Shown piece after piece: positions 17,130-25,438 of a stretch of 64,000 bases of DNA (within the stretch, counting starts at the first letter, position 1; each line of letters begins with the position of its first letter). The translations under genes were made by a program, and so were the position numbers. Location: assembly GCF_040513375.1 (NCBI RefSeq), contig NZ_JBEVTG010000002.1, positions 1,330,107 through 1,394,106 of the forward strand, in the 5' to 3' direction. Source of the stretch: Flagellimonas_B algarum. GTDB taxonomy: Bacteria > Bacteroidota > Bacteroidia > Flavobacteriales > Flavobacteriaceae. Under the pieces are notes generated by a model. That model saw nothing but the letters and a program-made list of their open reading frames with translations. It did no database searches and was not told where the DNA came from.

Positions 17130-17798
17130 ACTACTGACTTGTAGCACTTTTCCATTATAATAGCGATGGCCGGTCAAGGCAAAACTTTGGATGTATTCAG
17201 CCATCTCAAGTGCGGATAATGGCGCTTCATACCCTGGAAACGCTTCAGCCAACATTTCCGTTTGAACGGCACCAATCGCCAATACATTGAAACTGGGACC
17301 GGTTTCCTTGAACTCCTCGGCCCAAAGTTCGGTCAAGGTGATAACGGCTGCTTTGCTGGAGCTATAGGCCGAAAGGCCCGGAAACTTCATACTCCCCTGT
17401 ATCCCTCCCATTGAACTAATGGTCACCACGTGGCTTGATGCCCCCATTTTCGGAAGCGCACGCCTGGTCAATTCAGCCAACCCGAATACATTGACTTTAT
17501 ACACCGATTCGAAATCTTCTGCCGTGGTTTCGGAAAACGGTTTATGCAACAACCGACCGGCGTTATTGATGAGAATATCAACGCTGTCCCAATCCGATAT
17601 GATTTTCGAAACCTGATCCAAATCAGCGGAATTGGCGATGTCGCAGGAGATGCATTGGATATTTCGGTGATCCAACGCATTGACCGTGCTCGAATTGCGT
17701 GATAAGGCCAATACCTGATGCCCCGCTTCGGCGAATAGGCGCACCAATTCGAATCCGATGCCCCTACTTGTTCCTGTAACTATAATCCTTTTAGCCAT
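17118..17798 (-). CDS. Short-chain dehydrogenase/reductase (SDR)
   Basis: This classical SDR of 226 residues has GTSRGIGF (cofactor loop, residues 9-16), NNAG, catalytic serine in VTISSMGG and the YSSSK (YxxxK) pair. It reduces or oxidises an unknown carbonyl/alcohol with NAD(P)(H). ATG 17798 (MAKRIIVTG) is the natural start, and a longer frame begins only at a TTG. It lies 26 bases after the M28 peptidase gene and may share its transcript. The C-terminal segment (SALEMAEYIQSFALTGHRYYNGKVLQVSSSTP) is normal. Confidence 0.9.
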   Translation of the reverse strand: MAKRIIVTGTSRGIGFELVRLFAEAGHQVLALSRNSSTVNALDHRNIQCISCDIANSADLDQVSKIISDWDSVDILINNAGRLLHKPFSETTAEDFESVYKVNVFGLAELTRRALPKMGASSHVVTISSMGGIQGSMKFPGLSAYSSSKAAVITLTELWAEEFKETGPSFNVLAIGAVQTEMLAEAFPGYEAPLSALEMAEYIQSFALTGHRYYNGKVLQVSSSTP

Positions 17799-17824
17799 GT
17801 AACTCGATTCGTTTTTTTGACTTT

Positions 17825-18859
17825 TCAATCTTCGGATGTCGGATTCATTTTGATTTCTTGGGCATTGGCATTGGTAATACCGGCAACCACAGGCACCATT
17901 TTATTAATGATATCCGCCATATGGGCCACATCGATCTCCGTCACTTCATCATCCACTTTATGGTAATAGGCGAAATTGGTGAAATCAAACGTACAAAAGG
18001 TATGTGACGGCACCCCGAACTCTTTGAAAAAAGGGTAATTATCAGATCGAAAGAATAGGTTGTATTGCTTCGCCGTGGGTAGGAAACCGATCAATTTCCC
18101 CTCGGCATAGGCATTGCTTATTTCAGCCAAATTCGATTTTAAGTAGCCTGTGATATACAGCTCATAATCCTTATCCTGCAACGGAACCCCGATCATTTCA
18201 AAGTTCAGCATGGCATAAAGATCCAAATTAGCTTCTTTCAATCTTTTGGCCAAATGCTTTGATCCGAGCAACCCCTTTTCCTCGGCACTGAACAGGGCAA
18301 AGATCAAACTGCGTTTATTGTTTTTGACAGTTCCGAAATAACGTGCCAATTCCAGGACCGCGGTAGTTCCTGATGCATTATCATTGGCTCCATTGGCGAT
18401 GGCATCACCATTCTCCGGGGCGATTAGACCGATATGGTCGTAATGGGCCCCTATCAGGATGAATTCGTTTTTCAATTCGGGATCCGTTCCTTCGATCATC
18501 CCCACGACATTGTAGGCATCGCCCTCAAAATTTCCAAGGGTATCCCGAAAGGTCCTAAAATACGGTTGGATACCGCTTGCTTCAAACCGGGATTCAATAA
18601 AGGTAGCGGCCAAGGCGATGCCCTCACTACCCGAATCACGGCCTTGCAGTTCATCGGAGGCCAAATAGCTGATAATTTCATTGACTTTATCGGCATCAGT
18701 GAATCCTTGCGCCTCCGACCCCGATTCGACACGACCTTTTACCCCATCAGGTGCGTTGGGGTCGACCACCGTACTTGAAGGTGACCCATTGTCGTTTTTC
18801 TTCACTGACCCGCAGGTCATGGCGAATGTCAACACGAGATATAAAACGAATTTGCCCAT
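17825..18859 (-). CDS. M28 family zinc aminopeptidase, lipoprotein
   Basis: This 344-residue protein has a lipoprotein signal (MGKFVLYLVLTFAMTC) and an M28 domain from about residue 75. The metal and catalytic motifs are GAHYDHIG, NGANDNASGTTAVLELA, FALFSAEEKGLLGS and NFEMIG, with the last ligand in YYHKVDDE. It removes N-terminal residues from peptides outside the cytoplasm. A hairpin terminator of the upstream pdhA-aceF operon lies just before it. TATCTTTA on the minus strand at 18884-18891 (one mismatch to TAnnTTTG) may be its own -7 box. Confidence 0.92.
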   Translation of the reverse strand: MGKFVLYLVLTFAMTCGSVKKNDNGSPSSTVVDPNAPDGVKGRVESGSEAQGFTDADKVNEIISYLASDELQGRDSGSEGIALAATFIESRFEASGIQPYFRTFRDTLGNFEGDAYNVVGMIEGTDPELKNEFILIGAHYDHIGLIAPENGDAIANGANDNASGTTAVLELARYFGTVKNNKRSLIFALFSAEEKGLLGSKHLAKRLKEANLDLYAMLNFEMIGVPLQDKDYELYITGYLKSNLAEISNAYAEGKLIGFLPTAKQYNLFFRSDNYPFFKEFGVPSHTFCTFDFTNFAYYHKVDDEVTEIDVAHMADIINKMVPVVAGITNANAQEIKMNPTSED

Positions 18860-18890
18860 TGGTATGCTCTTTTGGAATCGGATTAAAGAT

Positions 18891-18917
18891 AAAAAAAGCA
18901 TCCTTACGGATGCTTTT
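18891..18917 (-). terminator. Rho-independent terminator after aceF
   Basis: AAAAGCATCC (18894-18903), loop TTAC, GGATGCTTTT (18908-18917), followed on the minus strand by a run of T. It lies 24 bases past the aceF stop. Confidence 0.8.
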
Positions 18918-18940
18918 GTTCATTTCATTCTGCGTGCCGA

Positions 18941-20569
18941 TCAGGCCAGCATGGTGACCGGGTTTTCAAGATAAGCCCTGAGGGTCTGCAAGAACTGCGC
19001 CCCTGTTGCCCCATCAACGGTTCGGTGGTCACAGGCCAAGGTTACTTTCATGGTATTACCCACAACGATCTCACCTTGTTTCACGACGGGCTTCTCTACA
19101 ATGGCCCCAACGGATAATATGGCCGAATTGGGTTGATTGATGATCGAGGTAAATTCTAGGATACCGAACATTCCCAGGTTGGAAACCGTAAAAGTGCTCC
19201 CTTCCATCTCGTCCGGCTTGATTTTTTTGGTCCTTGACCTACCCGCCAAATCTTTGACCGAAGCCCCGATTTGTGTTAGGCTCATCTGATCGGTAAACTT
19301 CAATACAGGCACGACCAATCCATCATCTACCGCGACGGCCACACCGATATGGATGTGTTGGTTGTATCTGGTAGTATCACCGTTCCAAGTCGTATTCACC
19401 TGAGGGTGTTTTTTCAGCGCCATGGCACAGGCCTTCAATACCATATCGTTGAACGACACCTTGGTATCGGGCAGTCCATTGATTTGGGCCCTTGAAGCCT
19501 TCGCATTATCCATATCGACTTCGATGGTCAAATAATAATGTGGTGCGGTGAATTTCGATTCGCTCAAACGCTTGGCGATTACCTTACGCATGGTCGAATT
19601 CTTGACTTCTTCGCTATGCTCTTGACCGGCCGGCACTTGTATCTGTACAGGTGCGGCTACGTTCTGTGCAGGTTCGGCAACCGCTGGGGCAGCAGCCACC
19701 GCTACTTGAGACGGTTGATAGTTTTCGATATCGCGTTTGATGATCCTTCCGTGATCTCCTGACCCTTTTACGGTCGATAGGTCGATGCCTTTGTCTGCCG
19801 CCATTTTCTTGGCTAATGGGGAAACGAATACGCGTTGCCCATCAGCTACCGGAATCGCTTCAACAGCTGTTTCCGTTGTAGCAGCTGGTTTTTCAGAGGC
19901 TACCGGAGCTGGTTCGGATGCTGCTGGTTGCGGATTCGCCGATGCGCTCAACACCGCATTCACATCGGTTCCTTCAGGGCCGATGATCGCCAATAGTGAG
20001 TCTACAGGGGCCCCTTCCCCTTCTTGGATACCAATATGCAACAGGGTTCCGGAATAGAACGATTCAAATTCCATGGTAGCCTTGTCAGTTTCGATTTCGG
20101 CCAAGATATCACCTTCTTCGACGGTATCACCAACTTGTTTCAACCAGCTCGCTACGGTGCCTTCTTCCATGGTATCACTCAAACGGGGCATGGAGATGAT
20201 CTCTACCCCATCGGGTATGGCCGCAGGGGCCGCCTGACTTGGGGCCTCCTCTGTTGCCGTAACAGGTTCAACTGCTTCTACAGCTGGAGCTTCAGCTGTC
20301 TGACCGTTCAATAGGCCTGAAATATCTTCGCCCTCTTCTCCAATGATGGCCAAAAGGGAATCAACAGGGGCTCCATCACCTTCGGCAATTCCGATATGCA
20401 AGAGGGTGCCTTCATGAAAGGATTCGAATTCCATGGTGGCTTTATCCGTTTCGATTTCGGCCAAAATATCCCCTTCTTCGACCTTATCCCCTACATTTTT
20501 AAGCCATTTGGCAACGGTACCTTCTTCCATGGTATCGCTCAACCGCGGCATATTGATCACTTGTGCCAT
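18941..20569 (-). CDS. aceF: Pyruvate dehydrogenase E2, dihydrolipoamide acetyltransferase
   Basis: This 542-residue E2 transfers acetyl groups from lipoyl-lysine to CoA in the pyruvate dehydrogenase complex. It has two tandem lipoyl domains (about residues 1-80 and 122-200), each with ETDKATMEF (lipoyl lysines K43 and K163), joined by Ala/Pro-rich linkers. A peripheral-subunit-binding domain follows (VFVSPLAKKMAADKGIDLSTVKGSG, about residue 250), then the catalytic core with the active DHRTVDG motif near the C-terminus. The two lipoyl domains are nearly identical, which points to duplication or homogenisation. It starts three bases after pdhA. Dihydrolipoamide dehydrogenase and E1-beta are not in the window. 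Confidence 0.96.
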   Translation of the reverse strand: MAQVINMPRLSDTMEEGTVAKWLKNVGDKVEEGDILAEIETDKATMEFESFHEGTLLHIGIAEGDGAPVDSLLAIIGEEGEDISGLLNGQTAEAPAVEAVEPVTATEEAPSQAAPAAIPDGVEIISMPRLSDTMEEGTVASWLKQVGDTVEEGDILAEIETDKATMEFESFYSGTLLHIGIQEGEGAPVDSLLAIIGPEGTDVNAVLSASANPQPAASEPAPVASEKPAATTETAVEAIPVADGQRVFVSPLAKKMAADKGIDLSTVKGSGDHGRIIKRDIENYQPSQVAVAAAPAVAEPAQNVAAPVQIQVPAGQEHSEEVKNSTMRKVIAKRLSESKFTAPHYYLTIEVDMDNAKASRAQINGLPDTKVSFNDMVLKACAMALKKHPQVNTTWNGDTTRYNQHIHIGVAVAVDDGLVVPVLKFTDQMSLTQIGASVKDLAGRSRTKKIKPDEMEGSTFTVSNLGMFGILEFTSIINQPNSAILSVGAIVEKPVVKQGEIVVGNTMKVTLACDHRTVDGATGAQFLQTLRAYLENPVTMLA

Positions 20570-20572
20570 TGC

Positions 20573-21571
20573 CTAAAGTTTGTGTTTGATGAATGGATAA
20601 TCTTCTTGTTCGTAAACCACGTCATAGAGTTGTTCTACCGGTGGAAACTCCGACTCTTCAGCGAACTTCTCGCATTCGGCCACATGTTCCTTGACACGTT
20701 TATCGATTGCTTTCAAATCGTCTTCGCTTGCATAGTTCTTTTCAAGGATGACATCTTTGACCTGGGTAATCGGGTCGATTTTTTTGTATTCCTCAACTTC
20801 TTCCTTGGTTCGGTAGTGTTGGGCATCGGACATGGAATGACCGCGATAACGATACGTCTTCATTTCAAGGAAAGTCGGTCCACCACCAGAACGGGCCCTT
20901 TCGATGGCTTTGTCCATTTCTTTGGCCACGTTCGCCGGATCCATTCCGTCAACCTCACCACAAGGCATTTCATAACCCAAACCCAGTTTATAAATTTCGG
21001 TCGAGTATGAAGTCCGTGCCACCGAAGTTCCCATGGCATATCCGTTGTTCTCACATATAAAGACTACCGGAAGCTGCCAAAGCATGGCCAAGTTGAACGT
21101 TTCATGCAGGGAGCCTTGTCGTACGGCACCGTCGCCCATATAACAGAGCGTGACCGCATCGCGTTTATAATATTTGTCGGCAAAAGCCAATCCGGCCCCA
21201 AGGGGAATCTGACCCCCAACGATTCCATGGCCCCCGTAGAAACGGTGTTCCTTTGAAAAGATATGCATGGATCCCCCCATCCCTTTGGAGGTTCCGGTCA
21301 CCTTACCGTAGAGTTCGGCCATGACCTTTTTGGGATCTACACCCATACCAATCGGTTGAACGTGGTTTCTATAGGCGGTGATCATCCGGTCCTTGGTCAG
21401 GTCCATCGCATGCAACGCCCCTGCAAGGACGGCTTCCTGACCATTGTATAAATGCAGGAATCCGCGTACTTTTTGTTGTATGTAAACAGCCGCTAGTTTG
21501 TCTTCGAACTTGCGCCAGAACAACATATCCTCATACCACTTTAGGTAAACTTCCTTGGTGATTTTTTTCAT
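20573..21571 (-). CDS. pdhA: Pyruvate dehydrogenase E1 component, alpha subunit
   Basis: This 332-residue thiamine-diphosphate subunit of the E1 decarboxylase has the cofactor motif GDGAVRQGSLHETFNLAMLWQLPVVFICENN (GDG...NN). The phosphorylation-loop region YRYRGHSMSDAQHYRT is the normal mobile loop. The start is ATG 21571 (MKKITKEVYLKWYEDM): the frame reaches a TTG at 21616, but that codon is inside the -7 box. aceF follows after three bases. The beta subunit gene would be expected next in many bacteria, but flavobacteria often keep it elsewhere. Confidence 0.96.
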   Translation of the reverse strand: MKKITKEVYLKWYEDMLFWRKFEDKLAAVYIQQKVRGFLHLYNGQEAVLAGALHAMDLTKDRMITAYRNHVQPIGMGVDPKKVMAELYGKVTGTSKGMGGSMHIFSKEHRFYGGHGIVGGQIPLGAGLAFADKYYKRDAVTLCYMGDGAVRQGSLHETFNLAMLWQLPVVFICENNGYAMGTSVARTSYSTEIYKLGLGYEMPCGEVDGMDPANVAKEMDKAIERARSGGGPTFLEMKTYRYRGHSMSDAQHYRTKEEVEEYKKIDPITQVKDVILEKNYASEDDLKAIDKRVKEHVAECEKFAEESEFPPVEQLYDVVYEQEDYPFIKHKL

Positions 21572-21613
21572 CAAATGAACAATTTGTCGATTCCTCCGAT
21601 TCGCGAAGGAAAA

Positions 21614-21621
21614 CAAAAATA
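21614..21621 (-). promoter_or_regulatory. -7 box for pdhA-aceF
   Basis: The minus strand reads TATTTTTG, an exact TAnnTTTG, with TTTT about 19 bases upstream as a weak -33 element. The predicted leader is about 40 bases. Confidence 0.5.
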
Positions 21622-21652
21622 CGTATATATCTGTTTTCGGAAAATATTTGAA

Positions 21653-22147
21653 TTAAGAATCCCCTAAAAAAGAGTTGTCAAAGGCCAATGGCAACAAATC
21701 GGCGATGGCGTGGCATTTGTAAACCGTCGTCGATGCCCCTTGCATCAAAATTGCAATGGGTTCTTTTTGTTTATGTTCATACTCAGCGATGGCCTGGCGA
21801 CAATTGCCGCAGGGAGCGGCCGGAGCGGTGGTTTCATTCGAAGTAGTTGAAACGGCACTGATGGCAATGGCCTTGATGGCCACACCGGGATGGTTGGCCC
21901 CTGCATGGAAAACGGCTACCCGTTCTGCACAAAGGCCTGACGGATAAGACGCATTCTCTTGGTTGTTCCCCAAGACCACGGTACCGTTTTCCAACAAGAC
22001 GGCTGCCCCGACATGGAATTTCGAATAAGGGGCATACGCCTTTTCCCGCGCCAAATTCGCTTGATGCAACAACTCTTGATCATCTTTCGACATCTCGTCT
22101 ACCGTATCGTAAACGGTCAGTTCAAATCCAATTCGCTTGGTCCCCAT
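21653..22147 (-). CDS. cdd: Cytidine deaminase
   Basis: This 164-residue enzyme deaminates cytidine/deoxycytidine to uridine in pyrimidine salvage. The zinc site is C73-A-E75 in GLCAERVAVF plus C113 and C116 in APCGNCRQAI, the tetrameric-type arrangement with three cysteines. ATG 22147 is used, and a GTG two codons upstream is possible. The gene follows the porV terminator. TATTTTTA on the minus strand at 22163-22170 (one mismatch to TAnnTTTG) may be its promoter. The order porV-cdd-pdhA-aceF is a familiar flavobacterial arrangement. Confidence 0.95.
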   Translation of the reverse strand: MGTKRIGFELTVYDTVDEMSKDDQELLHQANLAREKAYAPYSKFHVGAAVLLENGTVVLGNNQENASYPSGLCAERVAVFHAGANHPGVAIKAIAISAVSTTSNETTAPAAPCGNCRQAIAEYEHKQKEPIAILMQGASTTVYKCHAIADLLPLAFDNSFLGDS

Positions 22148-22170
22148 AATCACGAAACTACCTAAAAATA

Positions 22171-22198
22171 AAAAAACCCCGTCAGAAGACGGGGTTTT
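22171..22198 (-). terminator. Rho-independent terminator after porV
   Basis: AAAACCCCGTC (22173-22183), loop AGAA, GACGGGGTTTT (22188-22198). On the minus strand the stem is followed by six or more T. It separates porV from cdd. Confidence 0.85.
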
Positions 22199-22219
22199 GG
22201 TATCGTATATCGTTTAACA

Positions 22220-23362
22220 TCAATTGTTGAAGAACTCTTCCCCAAAATCGAAAGAAAGGGAGAATCGTAGTGTATTCTCCAACGGGTTTCGTACTTGAGA
22301 GGTCGAAAACAAGTATGAAAGATCGATCTGCGCCGATTTGAACTGGAATCCGGCACCAAGGGTAAAGAACTGTCTTGCCCCCTTATTTTCGTTTTCATTG
22401 AAGTAACCGGCCCGAAGCATGAAGGCTTCCTGAAATTTATATTCGGCACCTAATGCCCAGGTCACCTCTTGCAATTCTTCGCTAAAACCGTCAGGTGCAT
22501 CCCCGAAAGATTCGAAGACCCCGCTAAAAAAACCGATTTGTTGGTACTCATTGTTATCTTCAGAGGTAATCAAGCCATCTCCCGTAAAATCCCGTGGGGT
22601 GGGCACCAATAGTTTGTTGAACTCGGTGTAGATCCCCAATACATTGTCCTGGTCGAAAATAAAATCGAATCCACCACCGAACTTCAAGTTGGTCGGCAAA
22701 AAGTTCTCTTGACCGCCTTCATCATATTGTAATTTCCCACCGAGGTTCGAGATATTGAATCCGGCCCTCCAGCGCCCATCAAAGGCATTGTACGCTACTT
22801 CGCGCGATTGGAAGAAACCGGCAACATCGACTGCAAAGGCATTGGCGGCCTGCGAATCGGCACCACTATCTTGGAACTTCAGGTTCGAGCTGATAAAACG
22901 GCCACCGACGGCCATCGAAAAGGTCTCACTCAATTGTAGGGAATACGAACCGTCGATCGAAAATTCGTTCGGACTGACCGTCGTTCCCAAATCATCGATA
23001 GTTTGGCGTAATTCGATATCACCAAGACCGAAATATCGGATACTGAAAGCGAAAGCCCCCCGTTCACCGACCCTATTGAAGTAATTCGCGTTCAAAAGGG
23101 AGATGTCGGTCACGATACTTTCCAAATACGGGGTGTAGCTTACACCGATACCTGACTTACGTGTTGCGAAGGCGTATTTCGCTGGGTTCCACTGTTGTGA
23201 AAATGCATCAACCGAAGTCGCAACCCCCATATCACCCATACCGGAAGCCCGGGCATCGGCCGAAATGTTCAAAAAGGGAACGGCTGTGGTTATGGTTCGT
23301 TCTTGTTGGGAAGTTGCCGAAAAGGCAAGCAGAAGAACCGCAATTAGCAATAACTTTTTCAT
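22220..23362 (-). CDS. porV: Type IX secretion outer-membrane protein PorV
   Basis: This 380-residue FadL-like outer-membrane beta-barrel has a signal peptide (MKKLLLIAVLLLAFSATSQ) and the family start ITTAVPFLNISADARASGMGDMGVATS. PorV carries cargo from the SprA/Sov translocon to the sortase-like PorU and on to surface attachment (family knowledge). Alternating beta strands continue to the C-terminal aromatic F-S-L-S-F-D-F. It is divergent from gldJ across 354 non-coding bases and ends before a strong terminator. The adjacent position where porU sits in other flavobacteria, between gldJ and porV, is empty here. Confidence 0.93.
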   Translation of the reverse strand: MKKLLLIAVLLLAFSATSQQERTITTAVPFLNISADARASGMGDMGVATSVDAFSQQWNPAKYAFATRKSGIGVSYTPYLESIVTDISLLNANYFNRVGERGAFAFSIRYFGLGDIELRQTIDDLGTTVSPNEFSIDGSYSLQLSETFSMAVGGRFISSNLKFQDSGADSQAANAFAVDVAGFFQSREVAYNAFDGRWRAGFNISNLGGKLQYDEGGQENFLPTNLKFGGGFDFIFDQDNVLGIYTEFNKLLVPTPRDFTGDGLITSEDNNEYQQIGFFSGVFESFGDAPDGFSEELQEVTWALGAEYKFQEAFMLRAGYFNENENKGARQFFTLGAGFQFKSAQIDLSYLFSTSQVRNPLENTLRFSLSFDFGEEFFNN

Positions 23363-23716
23363 TTTTCTTTTTTAAAGTGGTTCGAAAGTCTAAAATCTTG
23401 GATTAAACCAAAAAAAAATTAGACGTATTACACATGAACGGGTATTTCAACGAATTCTTATGCCCCTTTTCCTTTTTTCGAAGAAATGTTCGGCCAAAAT
23501 ACGATTTCGATTGTTAAAGACCTAAGTCGAACATAATATAAACCCCCAGTCACCGTTATTTCTTTACGATAGTTCAAAAAGTGCCGTTGCAAATATTTTA
23601 ACCGAATAAAATATTGTGGCAAACTTTTCGTTCTATTGCCGAAAGTGATTTAAATCGAATAAAACCAAAGTACCGGTTTGAACATAGCGACCGGTTAGTG
23701 AACTCAAGTCCTCATT
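23363..23716. other. Divergent intergenic region between porV and gldJ
   Basis: This region of 354 bases has no credible coding frame on either strand. It is AT-rich next to porV (long A-run on the plus strand near 23409) and must contain both promoters. No exact TAnnTTTG box was found for either gene. On the minus strand TTTG followed about 17 bases later by TAGACTTTC is a weak porV candidate. There is no trace of porU sequence. Confidence 0.6.
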
Positions 23717-25378
23717 ATGAAAAAAAGCCCTTTAAAAATTGTGCTTTCTTGTTTGGCAGTGGCAGTGTCATTCACAAGTTGTAAAAACTCCTCATCTTCT
23801 TCATCCAAAAATGTCTCGAGAGCCACTGGATGGAAAATCAATTCCAAAGATGGTGGGTTCCAGTACAATTCCGACTTTAAGGAACAAGTAACCCCACCGG
23901 GTACCGTGTTCATCGAAGGTGGAACCTTTACCAAAGGAAAGGTACAAGACGATATCATGCACGATTGGAACAATACACCTACACAACAACATGTGCAGTC
24001 GTTTTATATGGACGAGACCGAGGTAACCAATAAGATGTACATGGAATACCTTGATTACTTGAAAAAAGTATATCCTCCGGAAAATCCTACCTATGAGAAC
24101 ATCTATAAAGGGGCCTTGCCCGACACTTTGGTTTGGAGAAATAGACTAGGTTTCAACGAAACCATGACCAACAACTACCTAAGACACCCAGCCTATGCCG
24201 AATATCCGGTCGTTGGTGTCAATTGGGTCCAAGCGACGCAATATGCCGAATGGCGTACCGATAGGGTCAATGAGATCAACTTGGTCAAAGAAGGTTATCT
24301 TGCCGAAGACGCCATGTACGGTGCCCTTAGCGGTGAAGTTGACGGAACGTTCAGTACAGAGGCGTATTTGAACAATCCGGAATCAGTGTACAACGGTCAA
24401 ATCGACTCACTTCAAGGAAAACAAAAACGGGATTCGATCAGCGTGTTCGCCAAGCGTAGCACGGGTGTGATCACCCCAGAATACCGATTACCCACGGAAA
24501 CGGAATGGGAATACGCCGCACAGGCCTTGATCGGTAGCCGTGAATACAACAATTATCGCGGACGAAAAAAATATCCATGGGAAGGGGATTATACCCGAAA
24601 TGGACAGCGCGTTGGTCGTGGTGACCAATTGGCGAACTTCAAACAAGGAAAAGGGGATTACGGCGGAATCGCAGGATGGTCTGACGACGGTGCCGATATC
24701 ACCGCCCAAGTCAAATCGTATAAACCGAACGATTTCGGATTGTATGATATGGCAGGAAACGTTTCCGAATGGGTCGCCGATGTTTACCGTCCGATCGTTG
24801 ATGACGAAATCAGTGACTTCAACTACTACCGTGGTAACATCTATTTGAAAAAAGCGATCAACGAAGAAGGAAAGGTCGATATCATCAAAGATGAAATCGT
24901 TTACGACACCCTTCCAAATGGCAAGATCGTTGCGGTGAACCTTCCAGGAGAAATCAAGGAAGTGCCCGTAGGTGAAGAGGAAACCTATTTGAGAACGAAC
25001 TTCTCCTCTAGTGATAACCGTGGATATCGTGATGGCGATGCCGGTTCTTCCAGGTTCTTCGAACGCTTTAGCGATGAGGCCGACGATAGCAGAAAAATGT
25101 ACGACGCCCCGAAACACAAGGTGGAGCGTGACTCTACCGGAAAGATCTTGCGTCAATACGATACCTCGAACTACCGCACCTCCCTAATCAATGATGAAGT
25201 TAGGGTATACAAAGGAGGTTCATGGAGAGACCGGGCCTTCTGGTTGGATCCAGCACAACGTCGCTACCTGCCACAATATATGGCGACCGACGATATCGGG
25301 TTCCGCTGCGCCATGTCGCGTGTCGGTTCAAAATCGAAGTCGAAGAACAAAACGGTTCGACACAAGAAATCGCGATAA
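23717..25378 (+). CDS. gldJ: Gliding motility lipoprotein GldJ
   Basis: This 553-residue lipoprotein (signal ending VAVSFTSC) carries a formylglycine-generating-enzyme (SUMF1/FGE-sulfatase) fold: GTVFIEGGTFTKG, FYMDETEVTNKMYMEYL, YPVVGVNWVQATQYAEWR, RLPTETEWEYAAQ, YPWEGDYTRNG, GLYDMAGNVSEWV and the terminal KGGSWRDRAF..DPAQRRYLP..MATDDIGFRC. GldJ is needed for gliding and for stable GldK and T9SS function in Flavobacterium (established). The insert of about 120 residues (DVYRPIVDDEISDF to SNYRTS) before the last motif is typical of GldJ. The basic C-terminal tail (KSKSKNKTVRHKKSR) is also characteristic. It is followed by a terminator and murF. Confidence 0.97.
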   Translation: MKKSPLKIVLSCLAVAVSFTSCKNSSSSSSKNVSRATGWKINSKDGGFQYNSDFKEQVTPPGTVFIEGGTFTKGKVQDDIMHDWNNTPTQQHVQSFYMDETEVTNKMYMEYLDYLKKVYPPENPTYENIYKGALPDTLVWRNRLGFNETMTNNYLRHPAYAEYPVVGVNWVQATQYAEWRTDRVNEINLVKEGYLAEDAMYGALSGEVDGTFSTEAYLNNPESVYNGQIDSLQGKQKRDSISVFAKRSTGVITPEYRLPTETEWEYAAQALIGSREYNNYRGRKKYPWEGDYTRNGQRVGRGDQLANFKQGKGDYGGIAGWSDDGADITAQVKSYKPNDFGLYDMAGNVSEWVADVYRPIVDDEISDFNYYRGNIYLKKAINEEGKVDIIKDEIVYDTLPNGKIVAVNLPGEIKEVPVGEEETYLRTNFSSSDNRGYRDGDAGSSRFFERFSDEADDSRKMYDAPKHKVERDSTGKILRQYDTSNYRTSLINDEVRVYKGGSWRDRAFWLDPAQRRYLPQYMATDDIGFRCAMSRVGSKSKSKNKTVRHKKSR

Positions 25379-25397
25379 AAAAAATTGCTTTTGCCAA

Positions 25398-25427
25398 AGC
25401 CCCGGGTTTTCCTCGGGGCTTTTTTTT
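25398..25427 (+). terminator. Rho-independent terminator after gldJ
   Basis: AGCCCCG (25398-25404) pairs with CGGGGCT (25414-25420), followed by seven T. It ends 12 bases before the murF ATG, so murF needs its own promoter or readthrough. Confidence 0.85.
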
Positions 25428-25438
25428 ATCTTCGATTT

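Noticed and set aside
24488..25156. A 222-codon minus-strand frame inside gldJ
   Set aside because: It is fully antisense to gldJ with no ribosome-binding site, known motif or flanking promoter. It is a shadow frame.
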